Source: Myxacorys almedinensis A
GTDB lineage: Bacteria > Cyanobacteriota > Cyanobacteriia > Leptolyngbyales > Leptolyngbyaceae
NCBI RefSeq assembly: GCF_010091945.1
Contig: NZ_WVIE01000002.1
Location: 1-39,801 of the forward strand
DNA length: 39,801 nucleotides
Direction: 5' to 3'
Position numbers and translations under genes: made by a program. Below are positions 14,717-25,022 of this stretch, piece after piece. The notes beneath the pieces were generated by a model that did no database searches, was not told the DNA's origin, and worked only from the letters and a program-made list of their open reading frames with translations. Each line of letters begins with the position of its first letter. Positions within the stretch are counted from its first letter, which is position 1.

Positions 14717-17184
14717 TGCTCATGCAGATTCAAGTCGAAGAAGATCGGATCGGGTTATCGCCAGAGATCCTCAGGCGGGCCTTTTTGGATAATTTGTTTT
14801 ACATCCAGGGCAAACCGCTAGCACTCGCCACCAAAAACGACTTCTACATTGCTCTGGCGTACACAGTTCGCGATCGCATGTTGCACTGCTGGAACAGCAC
14901 CGCATCAACCTACACAGCACGGGGGTCACGCACGGTTTGCTATCTCTCAGCAGAATTTCTGATGGGACCTCATTTGGGCAATAATTTAATCAATCTGGGC
15001 ATCTACGACCAGATGAAACAAGCGATCGAGGGACTCGATCTCGACTTTGAAGAGTTAATTGCTCAAGAAGAAGAGCCAGGACTCGGCAACGGTGGCTTGG
15101 GGCGGTTAGCGGCGTGCTATCTTGATTCGTTAGCAACGTTGGAAATTCCCTCTATGGGGTACGGAATTCGCTACGAATTTGGAATTTTTGACCAGGAAAT
15201 TCGGGACGGGTGGCAAGTTGAAATTACAGACAAATGGCTGCGCTACGGCAACCCGTGGGAATTGCCCCGTCCGGAATGGGCGGTAGAGATAAAATTTGGG
15301 GGTTATACGGAACCTTTTACCGACGACCAAGGGCGGTATCGAGTGCGGTGGATTCCGGCATGGAGTGTGAAGGGTGTTCCGTACGATACGCCGATCTTGG
15401 GCTATCAAGTCAATACGGCAAACACGCTGCGGCTTTGGAAGGCAGAGGCTCCAGAGTCGTTTGATTTTGAGGCATTTAATCAAGGGAATTACTACCGCGC
15501 TGTCCAGGAAAAAGTAGCGTCTGAAAACTTAACCAAGGTTTTGTACCCGAATGATGAAAAATTTGAAGGTAAGCAACTTCGGTTGCAGCAACAATTTTTC
15601 TTTGTTTCGTGTTCGCTGCAAGATATGTTTCATATTTTAGAGCGGCAGCAGCTTCCCCTAGAAGCATTTCCTCAAAAGTTTACGGTGCAATTAAACGATA
15701 CCCACCCTGCGATCGCAGTCGCAGAATTGATGCGGTTGCTCGTCGATAAGTATCTTGTAGAGTGGGATAAAGCTTGGGACATCACTCAACAAACCTTAGC
15801 CTATACCAACCACACCTTGCTTCCCGAAGCTCTAGAAAAATGGGCACTCGATTTGTTTGCAGGGTTGCTTCCTCGCCATTTGGAAATTATTTACGAAATT
15901 AATGCTCGATTTCTAGATCGGGTACGCCTCAAGTTTGTCGGAGACGCAGAGCGCACGGCTCGGATGTCACTGATCGATGAGCAAGGCGCACGATATATTC
16001 GGATGGCACATCTTGCGTGTGTAGGAAGCCATGCCATCAATGGTGTTGCAGCGTTGCATAGTGAATTGCTCAAACAGACGGTGCTGAAAGATTTTTACGA
16101 GTTTTTTCCAGAGAAATTTAGCAATAAGACCAATGGCGTGACCCCCCGTCGTTGGATTGCGTTGAGCAACCCCAGCATGACAAAGCTGATCACCAGCAAA
16201 ATCGGTTCTGGCTGGATCAAACATCTCGATCAGTTACGCCAGCTTGAATCGTTCGTAGGAGATATAGAATTTCAAAGGCAATGGCGAGAGAGCAAACGAA
16301 GTAACAAGCAGTCTCTCGCTGCGTTGGTTAAAAACCGATTGGATATCACAATCGATCCGGATTCACTGTTTGATGTGCAATCAAAACGCATTCATGAATA
16401 CAAGCGCCAACACTTAAATGCATTGCATATCGTGACGCTTTATGACTCAATTAAGCAAAACCCCACTCTAGAAATTACGCCGCGCACATTCATTTTCGGG
16501 GGGAAAGCTGCCCCTGGCTACTATATGGCGAAATTGATGATCAAGCTGATCACCGCGATCGCAGAGGTCGTGAATGGCGATCCCGATGTGCGCGATCGCA
16601 TCAAAGTAGTGTTTATCCCCGACTACAACGTGACCAACAGCCAGCCAGTTTACCCAGCAGCAGACTTGTCTGAGCAGATCTCGACGGCGGGTCTAGAGGC
16701 ATCTGGAACCGGAAATATGAAGTTTGCCATGAACGGGGCGCTGACCATTGGCACACTAGATGGCGCGAATGTCGAGATTCGAGAAGAAGTAGGTGCAGAG
16801 AATTTCTTTCTGTTTGGGTTAATCACTGAAGAAGTGGCGGCGCTAAAAGAACAGGGATACAACCCCTGGGACTATTACCACAGCAATGATGCGCTCAAGG
16901 CAGCGATTGACTTAATTGCGAGTGGGCATTTTTCCCACGGCGATCGCGACCTCTTCAAGCCCCTAGTTGATAAGCTGCTGCACCACGATCCCTTTTTACT
17001 GCTGGCAGACTATGCTTCGTATATTGAATGCCAAACCAAAGTTGACCAAGCCTACCGCGACACCCAGCATTGGACTCGCATGTCAATTTTAAACGCGGCA
17101 CGAATGGGAAAATTTTCATCAGATCGCTCTATTCGAGACTATTGCAAAGAAATTTGGAAGGTGCAGCCGATTGAAGTGTTGTGA
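14716..17184 (+). CDS. glgP: Glycogen phosphorylase
   Basis: Releases glucose-1-phosphate from the non-reducing ends of glycogen. 822 residues, the usual family length. The N-terminal segment has the RAFLDNLFYIQGK pattern of cyanobacterial GlgP. EEPGLGNGGLGRLAACYLDS is the substrate-binding GNGGLGR region and VQLNDTHPAIAVAELMRLLV the LNDTHP block. HEYKRQHLNAL follows in the C-terminal domain, and EASGTGNMKFAMNGALTIGT carries the lysine that binds pyridoxal phosphate (about residue 669). Start ATG 14716 is chosen because it overlaps the leader ORF stop; ATG 14722 is six bases further on. A convergent terminator lies between it and the atp operon. Confidence 0.97.
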   Translation: MLMQIQVEEDRIGLSPEILRRAFLDNLFYIQGKPLALATKNDFYIALAYTVRDRMLHCWNSTASTYTARGSRTVCYLSAEFLMGPHLGNNLINLGIYDQMKQAIEGLDLDFEELIAQEEEPGLGNGGLGRLAACYLDSLATLEIPSMGYGIRYEFGIFDQEIRDGWQVEITDKWLRYGNPWELPRPEWAVEIKFGGYTEPFTDDQGRYRVRWIPAWSVKGVPYDTPILGYQVNTANTLRLWKAEAPESFDFEAFNQGNYYRAVQEKVASENLTKVLYPNDEKFEGKQLRLQQQFFFVSCSLQDMFHILERQQLPLEAFPQKFTVQLNDTHPAIAVAELMRLLVDKYLVEWDKAWDITQQTLAYTNHTLLPEALEKWALDLFAGLLPRHLEIIYEINARFLDRVRLKFVGDAERTARMSLIDEQGARYIRMAHLACVGSHAINGVAALHSELLKQTVLKDFYEFFPEKFSNKTNGVTPRRWIALSNPSMTKLITSKIGSGWIKHLDQLRQLESFVGDIEFQRQWRESKRSNKQSLAALVKNRLDITIDPDSLFDVQSKRIHEYKRQHLNALHIVTLYDSIKQNPTLEITPRTFIFGGKAAPGYYMAKLMIKLITAIAEVVNGDPDVRDRIKVVFIPDYNVTNSQPVYPAADLSEQISTAGLEASGTGNMKFAMNGALTIGTLDGANVEIREEVGAENFFLFGLITEEVAALKEQGYNPWDYYHSNDALKAAIDLIASGHFSHGDRDLFKPLVDKLLHHDPFLLLADYASYIECQTKVDQAYRDTQHWTRMSILNAARMGKFSSDRSIRDYCKEIWKVQPIEVL

Positions 17185-17307
17185 CAATGCTAGAACATTA
17201 AGCTTGGGGCATTAAAGCATTACCAGCTAGCTCGACTTTATCCATTTTGAAGAGAAGGAAAGGTAGCAAGATCAGGAAAGCGTTTAATTAAAAATATTAA
17301 ACAACAA

Positions 17308-17337
17308 AAATACGTTCGGGTTACCCCAAACGTATTT
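17308..17337 (-). terminator. Intrinsic terminator of the atp operon
   Basis: AAATACGTT and AACGTATTT form a 9-bp stem, extended by GGG/CCC after a mismatch, around a short loop. On the minus strand the stem is followed by TATTTTTGTTGTTTAA, a U-rich tract, so it should stop transcription coming from atpG(gamma), whose stop is 20 bases away. The plus-strand side has only a short T run, so it may also serve glgP weakly. Confidence 0.8.
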
Positions 17338-17357
17338 CTACAAAGACAGCTAATGAT

Positions 17358-18305
17358 TTAAGTCAAGGCATCCGCACCAGCGACCACTTCTAGTAATTCT
17401 TGAGTAATCGCTGCCTGACGCGCTTTGTTATAGCTCAACGTCAGCGACCCAATTAAGTTACTGGCATTCTCGCTGGCGTTATTCATGGCTGTCATGCGGG
17501 CAGCTAACTCACTGGCTGCCGACTCTTGCAACGCTCGCAGCAATTGATTGTTTAGATACAACGGCAACAGCGCATCGAGAATCTGAACCGGGTCTTGCTC
17601 GAAGATCATGTCTTGCGGGAAGCTTTGAGTTGGAGAGGTGACTTTCTCGCGCTCGACTTGAAATTGCCCACCGCGAGTTGTCAACCGGAAGATCTCATCG
17701 TCTACCACCTCTAGACCCTGAGCATCAAGCGGTAGCAATGTCTGCACTACAGGGCGAGAACTAATCAGGGACACAAATTTTGTGTAAATTAACTCAACGC
17801 GATCGACGCTTTCAGACAAGAACATAGACAGCACCTGATCGCCAATATTAGCCGCCTCGGCAGCCGTTGGAATTTGCTCCACGCCCGTAAAACTAGCCGC
17901 GATCGGGTACTCTCGACGCTGAAAGTATTGCAACGCCTTGCGCCCCACAATCACCATTTGGTAGCTGATGCCCTCGGCTTTCAGTTCTTTGGCACGGGTT
18001 TCTGCCCGACGAATCACGTTAGCGTTGTAGCCCCCGCACAAGCCGCGATCGCCAGAGATCACCAGCAAGCCCACAGTGTTGACATCACGCTTTCTCAACA
18101 ACGGCAAATTTGCATCCTCGAATCGCAAGCGAGACTGCAAGCCATATAGCACTTGGGCTAGACGATCGGCAAAGGGGCGGGTTTGAATCACCTGCTCCTG
18201 AGCGCGGCGCACCTTTGCTGCCGCGACGAGCCGCATTGCTTCCGTAATTTTCTTCGTATTTTTGACCGACTGGATGCGATCGCGAATCAGTTTTAGATTT
18301 GCCAT
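17358..18305 (-). CDS. atpG: ATP synthase subunit gamma
   Basis: The central-stalk subunit of F1 (also called atpC in cyanobacteria). 315 residues. The N-terminal helix is typical ([36 protein letters not shown]), as are [18 protein letters not shown] and the C-terminal helix ([37 protein letters not shown]). The region around residues 195-230 carries the extra segment found in cyanobacterial and chloroplast gamma subunits; the two-cysteine redox switch of plant gamma is absent, as usual in cyanobacteria. It is the last gene of the operon, 80 bases after atpA, from which it is separated by a hairpin. Confidence 0.98.
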   Translation of the reverse strand: MANLKLIRDRIQSVKNTKKITEAMRLVAAAKVRRAQEQVIQTRPFADRLAQVLYGLQSRLRFEDANLPLLRKRDVNTVGLLVISGDRGLCGGYNANVIRRAETRAKELKAEGISYQMVIVGRKALQYFQRREYPIAASFTGVEQIPTAAEAANIGDQVLSMFLSESVDRVELIYTKFVSLISSRPVVQTLLPLDAQGLEVVDDEIFRLTTRGGQFQVEREKVTSPTQSFPQDMIFEQDPVQILDALLPLYLNNQLLRALQESAASELAARMTAMNNASENASNLIGSLTLSYNKARQAAITQELLEVVAGADALT

Positions 18306-18339
18306 AATCGTGTCGAGGTTAGGGTTAAGGTTAGTGCCT

Positions 18340-18370
18340 GGATTTTGGATCTTAGATCAATCCAAAATCC
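18340..18370. other. Perfect 11-bp hairpin between atpA and atpG
   Basis: GGATTTTGGAT (18340-18350) and ATCCAAAATCC (18360-18370) form an uninterrupted 11-bp stem with a 9-base loop. It lies in the 80-base gap between the stop of alpha and the start of gamma. There is no strong U-tract directly after it, so it more likely stabilises or processes the mRNA, or is a partial terminator that lowers gamma output, than ends transcription. Confidence 0.7.
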
Positions 18371-18385
18371 AAAACCCAAACCTGT

Positions 18386-19909
<1,524 letters not shown>

Positions 19910-19930
19910 TCATTAAAGTAATGATCAAAA

Positions 19931-20485
19931 CTAAGCGGACTTGGATAGGCTAATTCCGATTCTCCGAAGTTGACCGCGCATACTCGCATCAATCACTTGA
20001 GAACCCACTTTGATGATGACGCCGCCAATTAGGTCGGGATCGAGCTTGGCTTCTAATTCCACTTGCTGAGCCCCCGTCATTGTTTTTACCTTGCGGCGGA
20101 TGGCATCTTTTTGAGCATCATCGAGTTCAACGGTTGAGATCACTTCTGCCAGCACGGTTTGCTTGAGCTTGCGGAACTGAACTTGAAATTGCTTACAGAT
20201 TCCATCGAGCAGCATCACGCGGCGACGATCGACAAGCAGCATCAAGAAACTATGGGTAAACGGATGCACGGCTTCGCCAAAAACCTGCCGGAGGACAGTC
20301 TTTTTTGCATCGGCTTTGATCAGGGGATTGGCGATAAACTCTCGAAGATCGCTCGACTCGCTGAGGGCGTTGAGAATCGAGTTGACATCCTCCCCCAATC
20401 GATCGACAAGATCGTTTGACTGACCCAACGACATTAAGGCTTGAGCGTAGGGTTCTAAGACTTGTGAATTTAAAATATCTGCCAT
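19931..20485 (-). CDS. atpH: ATP synthase subunit delta
   Basis: The F1 subunit at the top of the peripheral stalk (named atpD or atpH). 184 residues: helical N-domain (EPYAQALMSLGQSNDLVDRL, LREFIANPLIKADAKKTVLR) and C-terminal OSCP signature region (LIGGVIIKVGSQVIDASMRG, QLRRIGISL). It begins 3 bases after the atpF stop, with a GGGAGAGGG ribosome-binding sequence inside the end of atpF, so translation is probably coupled. Confidence 0.98.
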   Translation of the reverse strand: MADILNSQVLEPYAQALMSLGQSNDLVDRLGEDVNSILNALSESSDLREFIANPLIKADAKKTVLRQVFGEAVHPFTHSFLMLLVDRRRVMLLDGICKQFQVQFRKLKQTVLAEVISTVELDDAQKDAIRRKVKTMTGAQQVELEAKLDPDLIGGVIIKVGSQVIDASMRGQLRRIGISLSKSA

Positions 20486-20488
20486 GGA

Positions 20489-21043
20489 TCAACCCTCTCC
20501 CAATAGAGCAATGCTGCGATCGACAAGTCTCTGCTGCACGCCATTATCCAATCGACCCGGCAAATCGCCTTCTGCCTTCTGCAAGGCGAGTGCTGCAATG
20601 CGCTGGCGTAGCTCATTGATCACGCGCTCTTGTTCAGAATCGAGATCTTGAGCCGCCGATTCGCGCATTCGCCGAACGTCTTGTTCACCTTTATCCAAAA
20701 TCTCGGCTTTCATCTTGTCGGCGGCGGCGTGCGCTGACGATTGGATCGCGGCGGCTTCGGTTTGGGCCTGAGCCAGTTTTTGTTGCTGCTCTGCCAAGCT
20801 AGCCGCGGCGGCTTTCTTCCGCGTTTCCGCCTCTTGGATTGCCGCTTCGATCGCCGCGCGCCGTTCGCCTAAGATCTTAGTTAAAAAGCTCCGCCCAAAA
20901 TAGACAACAATTGCGATCGCAATACCGAGGTTAATCAGGTTCGTTTCGAGAATATTAAAATTCAGACCGAAACCGCCCCCTTCCGCTTCCGCCGTCTCTG
21001 CTAGAAAGCTAGCTCCGGCGACGAGTCGCACAAAAATATCCAT
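20489..21043 (-). CDS. atpF: ATP synthase subunit b
   Basis: A peripheral stalk subunit of the membrane sector. From the ATG at 21041-21043 it has 184 residues. A hydrophobic segment (ETNLINLGIAIAIVVYFGRS, ~34-53) is followed by a long Ala/Glu/Gln/Lys-rich helix for dimerisation with b' and contact with delta. A short, cleavable-looking N-terminus (MDIFVRLVAGASFLAETAEA) precedes the membrane span, as in other cyanobacterial b subunits. The TTG 12 codons upstream is rejected; GGAACAGAG precedes the ATG. It is 3 bases from atpH. Confidence 0.97.
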   Translation of the reverse strand: MDIFVRLVAGASFLAETAEAEGGGFGLNFNILETNLINLGIAIAIVVYFGRSFLTKILGERRAAIEAAIQEAETRKKAAAASLAEQQQKLAQAQTEAAAIQSSAHAAADKMKAEILDKGEQDVRRMRESAAQDLDSEQERVINELRQRIAALALQKAEGDLPGRLDNGVQQRLVDRSIALLGEG

Positions 21044-21124
21044 GTCTCTGTTCCAAAACTGCGCTGTTGATAATCCCAACCTTAGGGTTTTCGTCTCCAG
21101 GAGCCTCGATCAACCAGCAGTTCG

Positions 21125-21547
21125 CTAAATTCCGACTAAAAGTTTATCTAGAATTTCACGACTCAGGGCATCAACCTGCTGCTCTAGAGATTGCATAGCC
21201 GCTTGCTTTTGTTGGTCTAGTTCCTTCTGAGCCTGCTCGCGTTGAGCTTGCGCCGCTTGCTGAGCCTCAGCAATTTTCTGATCGACAACCTGCTGCGCTT
21301 CCGCCTGAGCCGCCGCGATCGTCGCTTGATAAGCTCTGCGAGAAGCCGCCAGATCAGCTTCGTACTGCTTTGCCATACTCTCTGCCTTTGCCAATCGCTC
21401 CTTGGCATCCGCTTCACTCGTGCGAATGTAATCGTTGCGATCGTCAATCACCTTAGTGAGGGGCTTAAAAAACACCACATTCATCAGTGCTGCCAAAAGA
21501 AGAAACTGCACTGCCATCAAGGGCAGAGTTGCATCAAAATCAAACAT
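21125..21547 (-). CDS. atpF2: ATP synthase subunit b'
   Basis: The second, diverged b-type subunit (b', also called atpG) that photosynthetic bacteria use to form a b/b' heterodimeric stalk. From ATG 21545-21547 it has 140 residues: [20 protein letters not shown] with the single membrane span at ~8-27, then a long charged helix rich in Ala, Gln and Glu. A much longer upstream frame exists, but it crosses the intergenic hairpin and has no family support. It lies 100 bases after atpE, the largest gap in the membrane-sector part of the operon, and 81 bases before atpF. Confidence 0.97.
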   Translation of the reverse strand: MFDFDATLPLMAVQFLLLAALMNVVFFKPLTKVIDDRNDYIRTSEADAKERLAKAESMAKQYEADLAASRRAYQATIAAAQAEAQQVVDQKIAEAQQAAQAQREQAQKELDQQKQAAMQSLEQQVDALSREILDKLLVGI

Positions 21548-21564
21548 TGTTCTCGCTAAATTTA

Positions 21565-21637
21565 GGAAGGATGAACGCTGAATGCTGAACGCTGAAGCCA
21601 ACGAAAACGACTTCTTGACCTCCGCGTTCAGCCTTCC
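21565..21637. other. Long-range inverted repeat between atpE and atpF2
   Basis: GGAAGGATGAACGC (21565-21578) is complementary, with one mismatch, to GCGTTCAGCCTTCC (21624-21637). The arms bracket most of the 100-base atpE-atpF2 spacer, and the loop has further short repeats of GAACGCTGAA. In the transcript this would be a stable stem downstream of the c-subunit gene. Because c is needed in many copies per enzyme, such a stem could raise atpE mRNA stability relative to downstream genes; that role is inference. Confidence 0.65.
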
Positions 21638-21647
21638 GATTTCAGAC

Positions 21648-22010
<363 letters not shown>

Positions 22011-22760
22011 CTATTCGTGATGCTCGTCGCCGTGACCTTCTAGCGCTTCGTGGATATACGCGGCTGCCAAAGTCGCAAACACTAATGCTTGAATGGCACT
22101 CGTGAAGAGACCCAACAGCATCACCGGTAACGGCACAAATAGCGGCACAAGCAGCACCAGTACCGCCACAACCAATTCATCCGCCAAAATGTTGCCAAAC
22201 AGACGGAAGCTTAGGGAGAGAGGCTTGGTAAAGTCCTCTAAGATCGCAATGGGGAGAAGAATCGGAGTCGGCTGAACATACTTCGCAAAGTAGCCCAGTC
22301 CTTTTTTGCTAAAGCCAGCGTAAAAATAAGCCAACGAGACCAACAGTGCTAAGGCAACCGTCGTATTAATGTCATTCGTTGGGGCGGCAAGTTCACCTTC
22401 AGGGAGCCGAATCAGCTTCCAAGGCACAAGCGCACCCGACCAGTTTGAGACAAAGATGAACAGAAACAGCGTTCCCACAAAGGGAACCCAGGGACGGTAC
22501 TCTTTCTCACCAATCTGATCCCTTGTCAAGTTACGCACAAACTCCAGCGCATACTCCATCAGGTTTTGAATGCCTTTCGGAACGCGCTGAGCATTCTGGG
22601 TTGCCAGCAGAGATGCCGTTACCAGAATACCAATGACGATCCACGAAACAATAAAAACCTGCCCATGAATCTTGAGGTTGCCAATTTGCCAGTAGAGGTG
22701 ATGACCAACCTCTAAGCTGGCAAGGGACAAAGAGGTGGGAACGTCGAGGAAATTAAGCAT
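22011..22760 (-). CDS. atpB: ATP synthase subunit a
   Basis: The stator proton-channel subunit (also called atpI in cyanobacteria). 249 residues from the ATG at 22758-22760. The N-terminus [24 protein letters not shown] fits the family. The essential arginine lies in [20 protein letters not shown], and the last helix is [18 protein letters not shown]. Five to six membrane spans. An in-frame TTG ten codons upstream is rejected. It comes 58 bases after atp1. Confidence 0.98.
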   Translation of the reverse strand: MLNFLDVPTSLSLASLEVGHHLYWQIGNLKIHGQVFIVSWIVIGILVTASLLATQNAQRVPKGIQNLMEYALEFVRNLTRDQIGEKEYRPWVPFVGTLFLFIFVSNWSGALVPWKLIRLPEGELAAPTNDINTTVALALLVSLAYFYAGFSKKGLGYFAKYVQPTPILLPIAILEDFTKPLSLSFRLFGNILADELVVAVLVLLVPLFVPLPVMLLGLFTSAIQALVFATLAAAYIHEALEGHGDEHHE

Positions 22761-22818
22761 TTCTAATTCGGGCGGCTTTCCCAGATTCAAGGAATGAAGG
22801 GTTTACAGAACCCAAGTC

Positions 22819-23223
22819 CTAATTTTGGCTAGGCGTCAGCAGGGTTCGAAGGGTGTAAACGAGGAGCGTTCCTTTGTAGGTGAGAAACCCCAAAAAAACA
22901 GGTAAGACATGGAGATCTTTCCACTGGGTCGCGACAATCATCACTCCAATGAAAACAGCTAAATGAGACTTACCGACTTGGCTTTTCTCTGTACCGAGGC
23001 GCTCTACGTTTCGCGCTAATAACTTCAAGTAAACCACACCAGCGCACGCTCCTAATAAATAATTCAGAGCGATATTGAGGGAATAGAAAAACCAGACGGG
23101 AAAAACGATTAGACCCGTTAGGATGATCGTGACAACTAATAACTCTTGCTGGAGTTTATAGAAGTCATCCATCGAGTTGCTTGTCTCTGGTGCGTTTGTA
23201 CCAGATTCGAGGGTTTGCTCCAT
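22819..23223 (-). CDS. atp1: ATP synthase subunit I (Atp1)
   Basis: The small membrane protein encoded at the head of cyanobacterial atp operons, thought to help c-ring assembly or Mg2+ supply. The conserved core starts at DDFYKLQQELLVVTIILTGL and contains about four transmembrane helices (FPVWFFYSLNIALNYLLGAC, HLAVFIGVMIVATQWKDLHV). The first in-frame ATG (23325) would put the start only ~7 bases from the predicted transcription start, so a downstream ATG is preferred: 23223 (134 residues) or 23172 (117 residues). The start is therefore uncertain; no candidate has a strong ribosome-binding site. Confidence 0.85.
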   Translation of the reverse strand: MEQTLESGTNAPETSNSMDDFYKLQQELLVVTIILTGLIVFPVWFFYSLNIALNYLLGACAGVVYLKLLARNVERLGTEKSQVGKSHLAVFIGVMIVATQWKDLHVLPVFLGFLTYKGTLLVYTLRTLLTPSQN

Positions 23224-23339
23224 AACCAGGTGCGGCTCCGAAGTTAGGGTGACATTGTGCTGAGCGGGCTTGAATTCCGGTGGAGTCCAAGCTTCGGGAG
23301 ACAATGTTAAGCCAGAAGCAATCATACCACGCAGAGGTA

Positions 23340-23371
23340 ATAATACTTAATGCTTGCGATCGCACTGTCAA
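23340..23371 (-). promoter_or_regulatory. Candidate promoter of the atp operon
   Basis: On the minus strand a perfect TTGACA (complement of 23366-23371) is followed 20 bases later by TATTAT (complement of 23340-23345); a poorer AAGTAT lies at 17-base spacing. A HIP1 octamer lies in the spacer. It is placed directly ahead of atp1 in the 176-base gap after the chorismate mutase gene. Confidence 0.5.
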
Positions 23372-23501
23372 GGTCGCCGATCATCATCACCCCAAGCATA
23401 GGGCATCCACCAAGATGACTCGAAAAACCACCTCTCCTGGTCATTGACTTTTTGATTATTGAGAAAACCTAGCAATCCTTGACTTTAGCCTTAGCTCAGC
23501 C

Positions 23502-23897
23502 CTACCGATGCGGAGACGCAATCTGAGCTAGCGACCAGTCGGGACGCAAATTTTTTGCCCGTCTTAAGTAAGGATGATGAACTTTGATCGCGGGGTTGGG
23601 CGTGTTGAACTGAATCAAAAATCGGATACACCGCTCTAGGCTGCCCTCGACGTGCATTTGCTGAAGGTCAATCAGGGGAACATTTTCCCAACTTGGACGA
23701 TCGCGCGCGATCGCGGCTGGAAACACTGCATCTAAATCTTTGGTCACGGTGAAGAAGGCGCTGACAATCTCGTTAGGGTCAAGTTGATTGTAAGTTTCTA
23801 ATTCATCTAATAGCTCTGTCACCGCTTCTCGAATTGCCTCAACGGTATTTTCTGAAACGGTGGTTGCCCCACGAATCGCTCGAACACGCCACTCCAC
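23502..23897 (-). CDS. aroH: Chorismate mutase, AroH class
   Basis: Converts chorismate to prephenate for Phe and Tyr synthesis. Read from a GTG start it has 131 residues: VEWRVRAIRGATTVSENT, then IVSAFFTVTKDLDAVFPAAI, LIDLQQMHVEGSLERCIRFL and the C-terminal YLRRAKNLRPDWSL. The pattern follows the Bacillus subtilis AroH trimeric fold; Arg9 corresponds to its active-site Arg7 and the second arginine is expected in the RCIR segment. GTG at 23895-23897 is the start because GGGGAGGA lies 6 bases upstream; the earlier frame would place that site inside the gene. Likely separate from the atp operon, whose promoter lies between. Confidence 0.93.
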   Translation of the reverse strand: MEWRVRAIRGATTVSENTVEAIREAVTELLDELETYNQLDPNEIVSAFFTVTKDLDAVFPAAIARDRPSWENVPLIDLQQMHVEGSLERCIRFLIQFNTPNPAIKVHHPYLRRAKNLRPDWSLAQIASPHR

Positions 23898-23903
23898 GTC
23901 CAG

Positions 23904-23911
23904 TCCTCCCC
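23904..23911 (-). promoter_or_regulatory. Ribosome-binding site fixing the aroH GTG start
   Basis: GGGGAGGA on the minus strand, 6 bases before a GTG. It decides in favour of the GTG over an upstream start 12 codons earlier. Confidence 0.75.
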
Positions 23912-24009
23912 TTAATCGAAAAACATTCAACACTGCTGTCGGGAACGCTACCAGATTAGCCTATCTCTGTCGGGTCTGAACCATTGCGCCAGAGCGATGA
24001 GGAAAAAAT

Positions 24010-24846
24010 TTACGGACGATAAAGCCAGAGAGGAAGCCCCTGGGTAGAAAGCTCAAAGTCTAGCCATTCGGCTCCAGTAGCTAAGGCAGGAACAGCCTGA
24101 ATTGCTTGATTTAGCTGCTCGTTAGACGTAAAGCGGCTCACCAGAGATTTTCGTTCTTCAAACGTGTGGGTGCGGGCTTTTTCCGGATCAAGTCCGGCGA
24201 GTTCGGCAACCCAGCGCCGGGCATCTTCTTCGGTTCCCAAACGATCAACCACCCCAAGAGACACAGCCTGTTCTCCGCTAAAAATGCGACCATCTGCAAA
24301 AGATCTGACGGTCTCAACATCCAGGTTTCGCGCCTCAGCAACAGTATGAACAAACTGAGAATAGGTCACATCTACCAGGTCTTGCAAAATCGTCTGTTCG
24401 GTTTCGGTGAGTTGGCGATCGAAAGACAGAATATCTTTATAGGGTCCTGACTTGATCACCTTAAACGAGACGCCAACTCGATCGAGCAAGCGCTCTAGAT
24501 TGTTCCCTCGAATAATCACGCCGATGCTGCCGGTAATGGTTCCGGGGTTTGCCATGATGTAGGGCACGCCCATGCTGATGTAGACCCCGCCCGATGCCGA
24601 GAGATTCCCAAAACTGGCAACGATCTTGACTTTTTCTTGGAGTTTCTTGAGCGCACTATAAATTTCGTGAGAATCAACTACCGTGCCGCCGGGGCTGTCG
24701 ATTCTGAGCAGAAGAGCCGGAAAGCCGCGTTCTTCGACGGTTTTAAGGTTTTCTAAAACGCGATTTCGGGTTGCCCCTGCGATCGCGCCTTTGACTTCAA
24801 TTCGAGCAATCTGTTTACGCGCACCACGCTTGAAAAAACGAACCAT
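24010..24846 (-). CDS. sppA: Signal peptide peptidase SppA
   Basis: A serine-lysine protease of the S49 family that degrades cleaved signal peptides. 278 residues, the short form. RIDSPGGTVVDSHEIYSALK (~48-67) is the characteristic block, the nucleophile Ser85 is in NLSASGGVYIS, and KSGPYKDILS (~132-141) holds the catalytic lysine, probably Lys137 by spacing from the serine. No hydrophobic N-terminal anchor is visible (MVRFFKRGARKQIARIEVKG), unlike E. coli SppA, so membrane attachment would need the basic N-terminus or a partner. It reads away from the EamA gene across a 176-base divergent gap. Confidence 0.93.
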   Translation of the reverse strand: MVRFFKRGARKQIARIEVKGAIAGATRNRVLENLKTVEERGFPALLLRIDSPGGTVVDSHEIYSALKKLQEKVKIVASFGNLSASGGVYISMGVPYIMANPGTITGSIGVIIRGNNLERLLDRVGVSFKVIKSGPYKDILSFDRQLTETEQTILQDLVDVTYSQFVHTVAEARNLDVETVRSFADGRIFSGEQAVSLGVVDRLGTEEDARRWVAELAGLDPEKARTHTFEERKSLVSRFTSNEQLNQAIQAVPALATGAEWLDFELSTQGLPLWLYRP

Positions 24847-25022
24847 AGGTTAGCTGAGGAGATAGTGTTAAAAAGAATAAACTCTACATCATAGAGAACT
24901 TCTTTTCAATTTTAGCCTTTTCCTCACCTAGAGTGCTTTTCGAGAATTGCACCCTGCTTTTCATCCCTTAACAAAACTACATAACTTCATTAAGATTGAG
25001 AAGAACGCCTCACTGCCTCACC

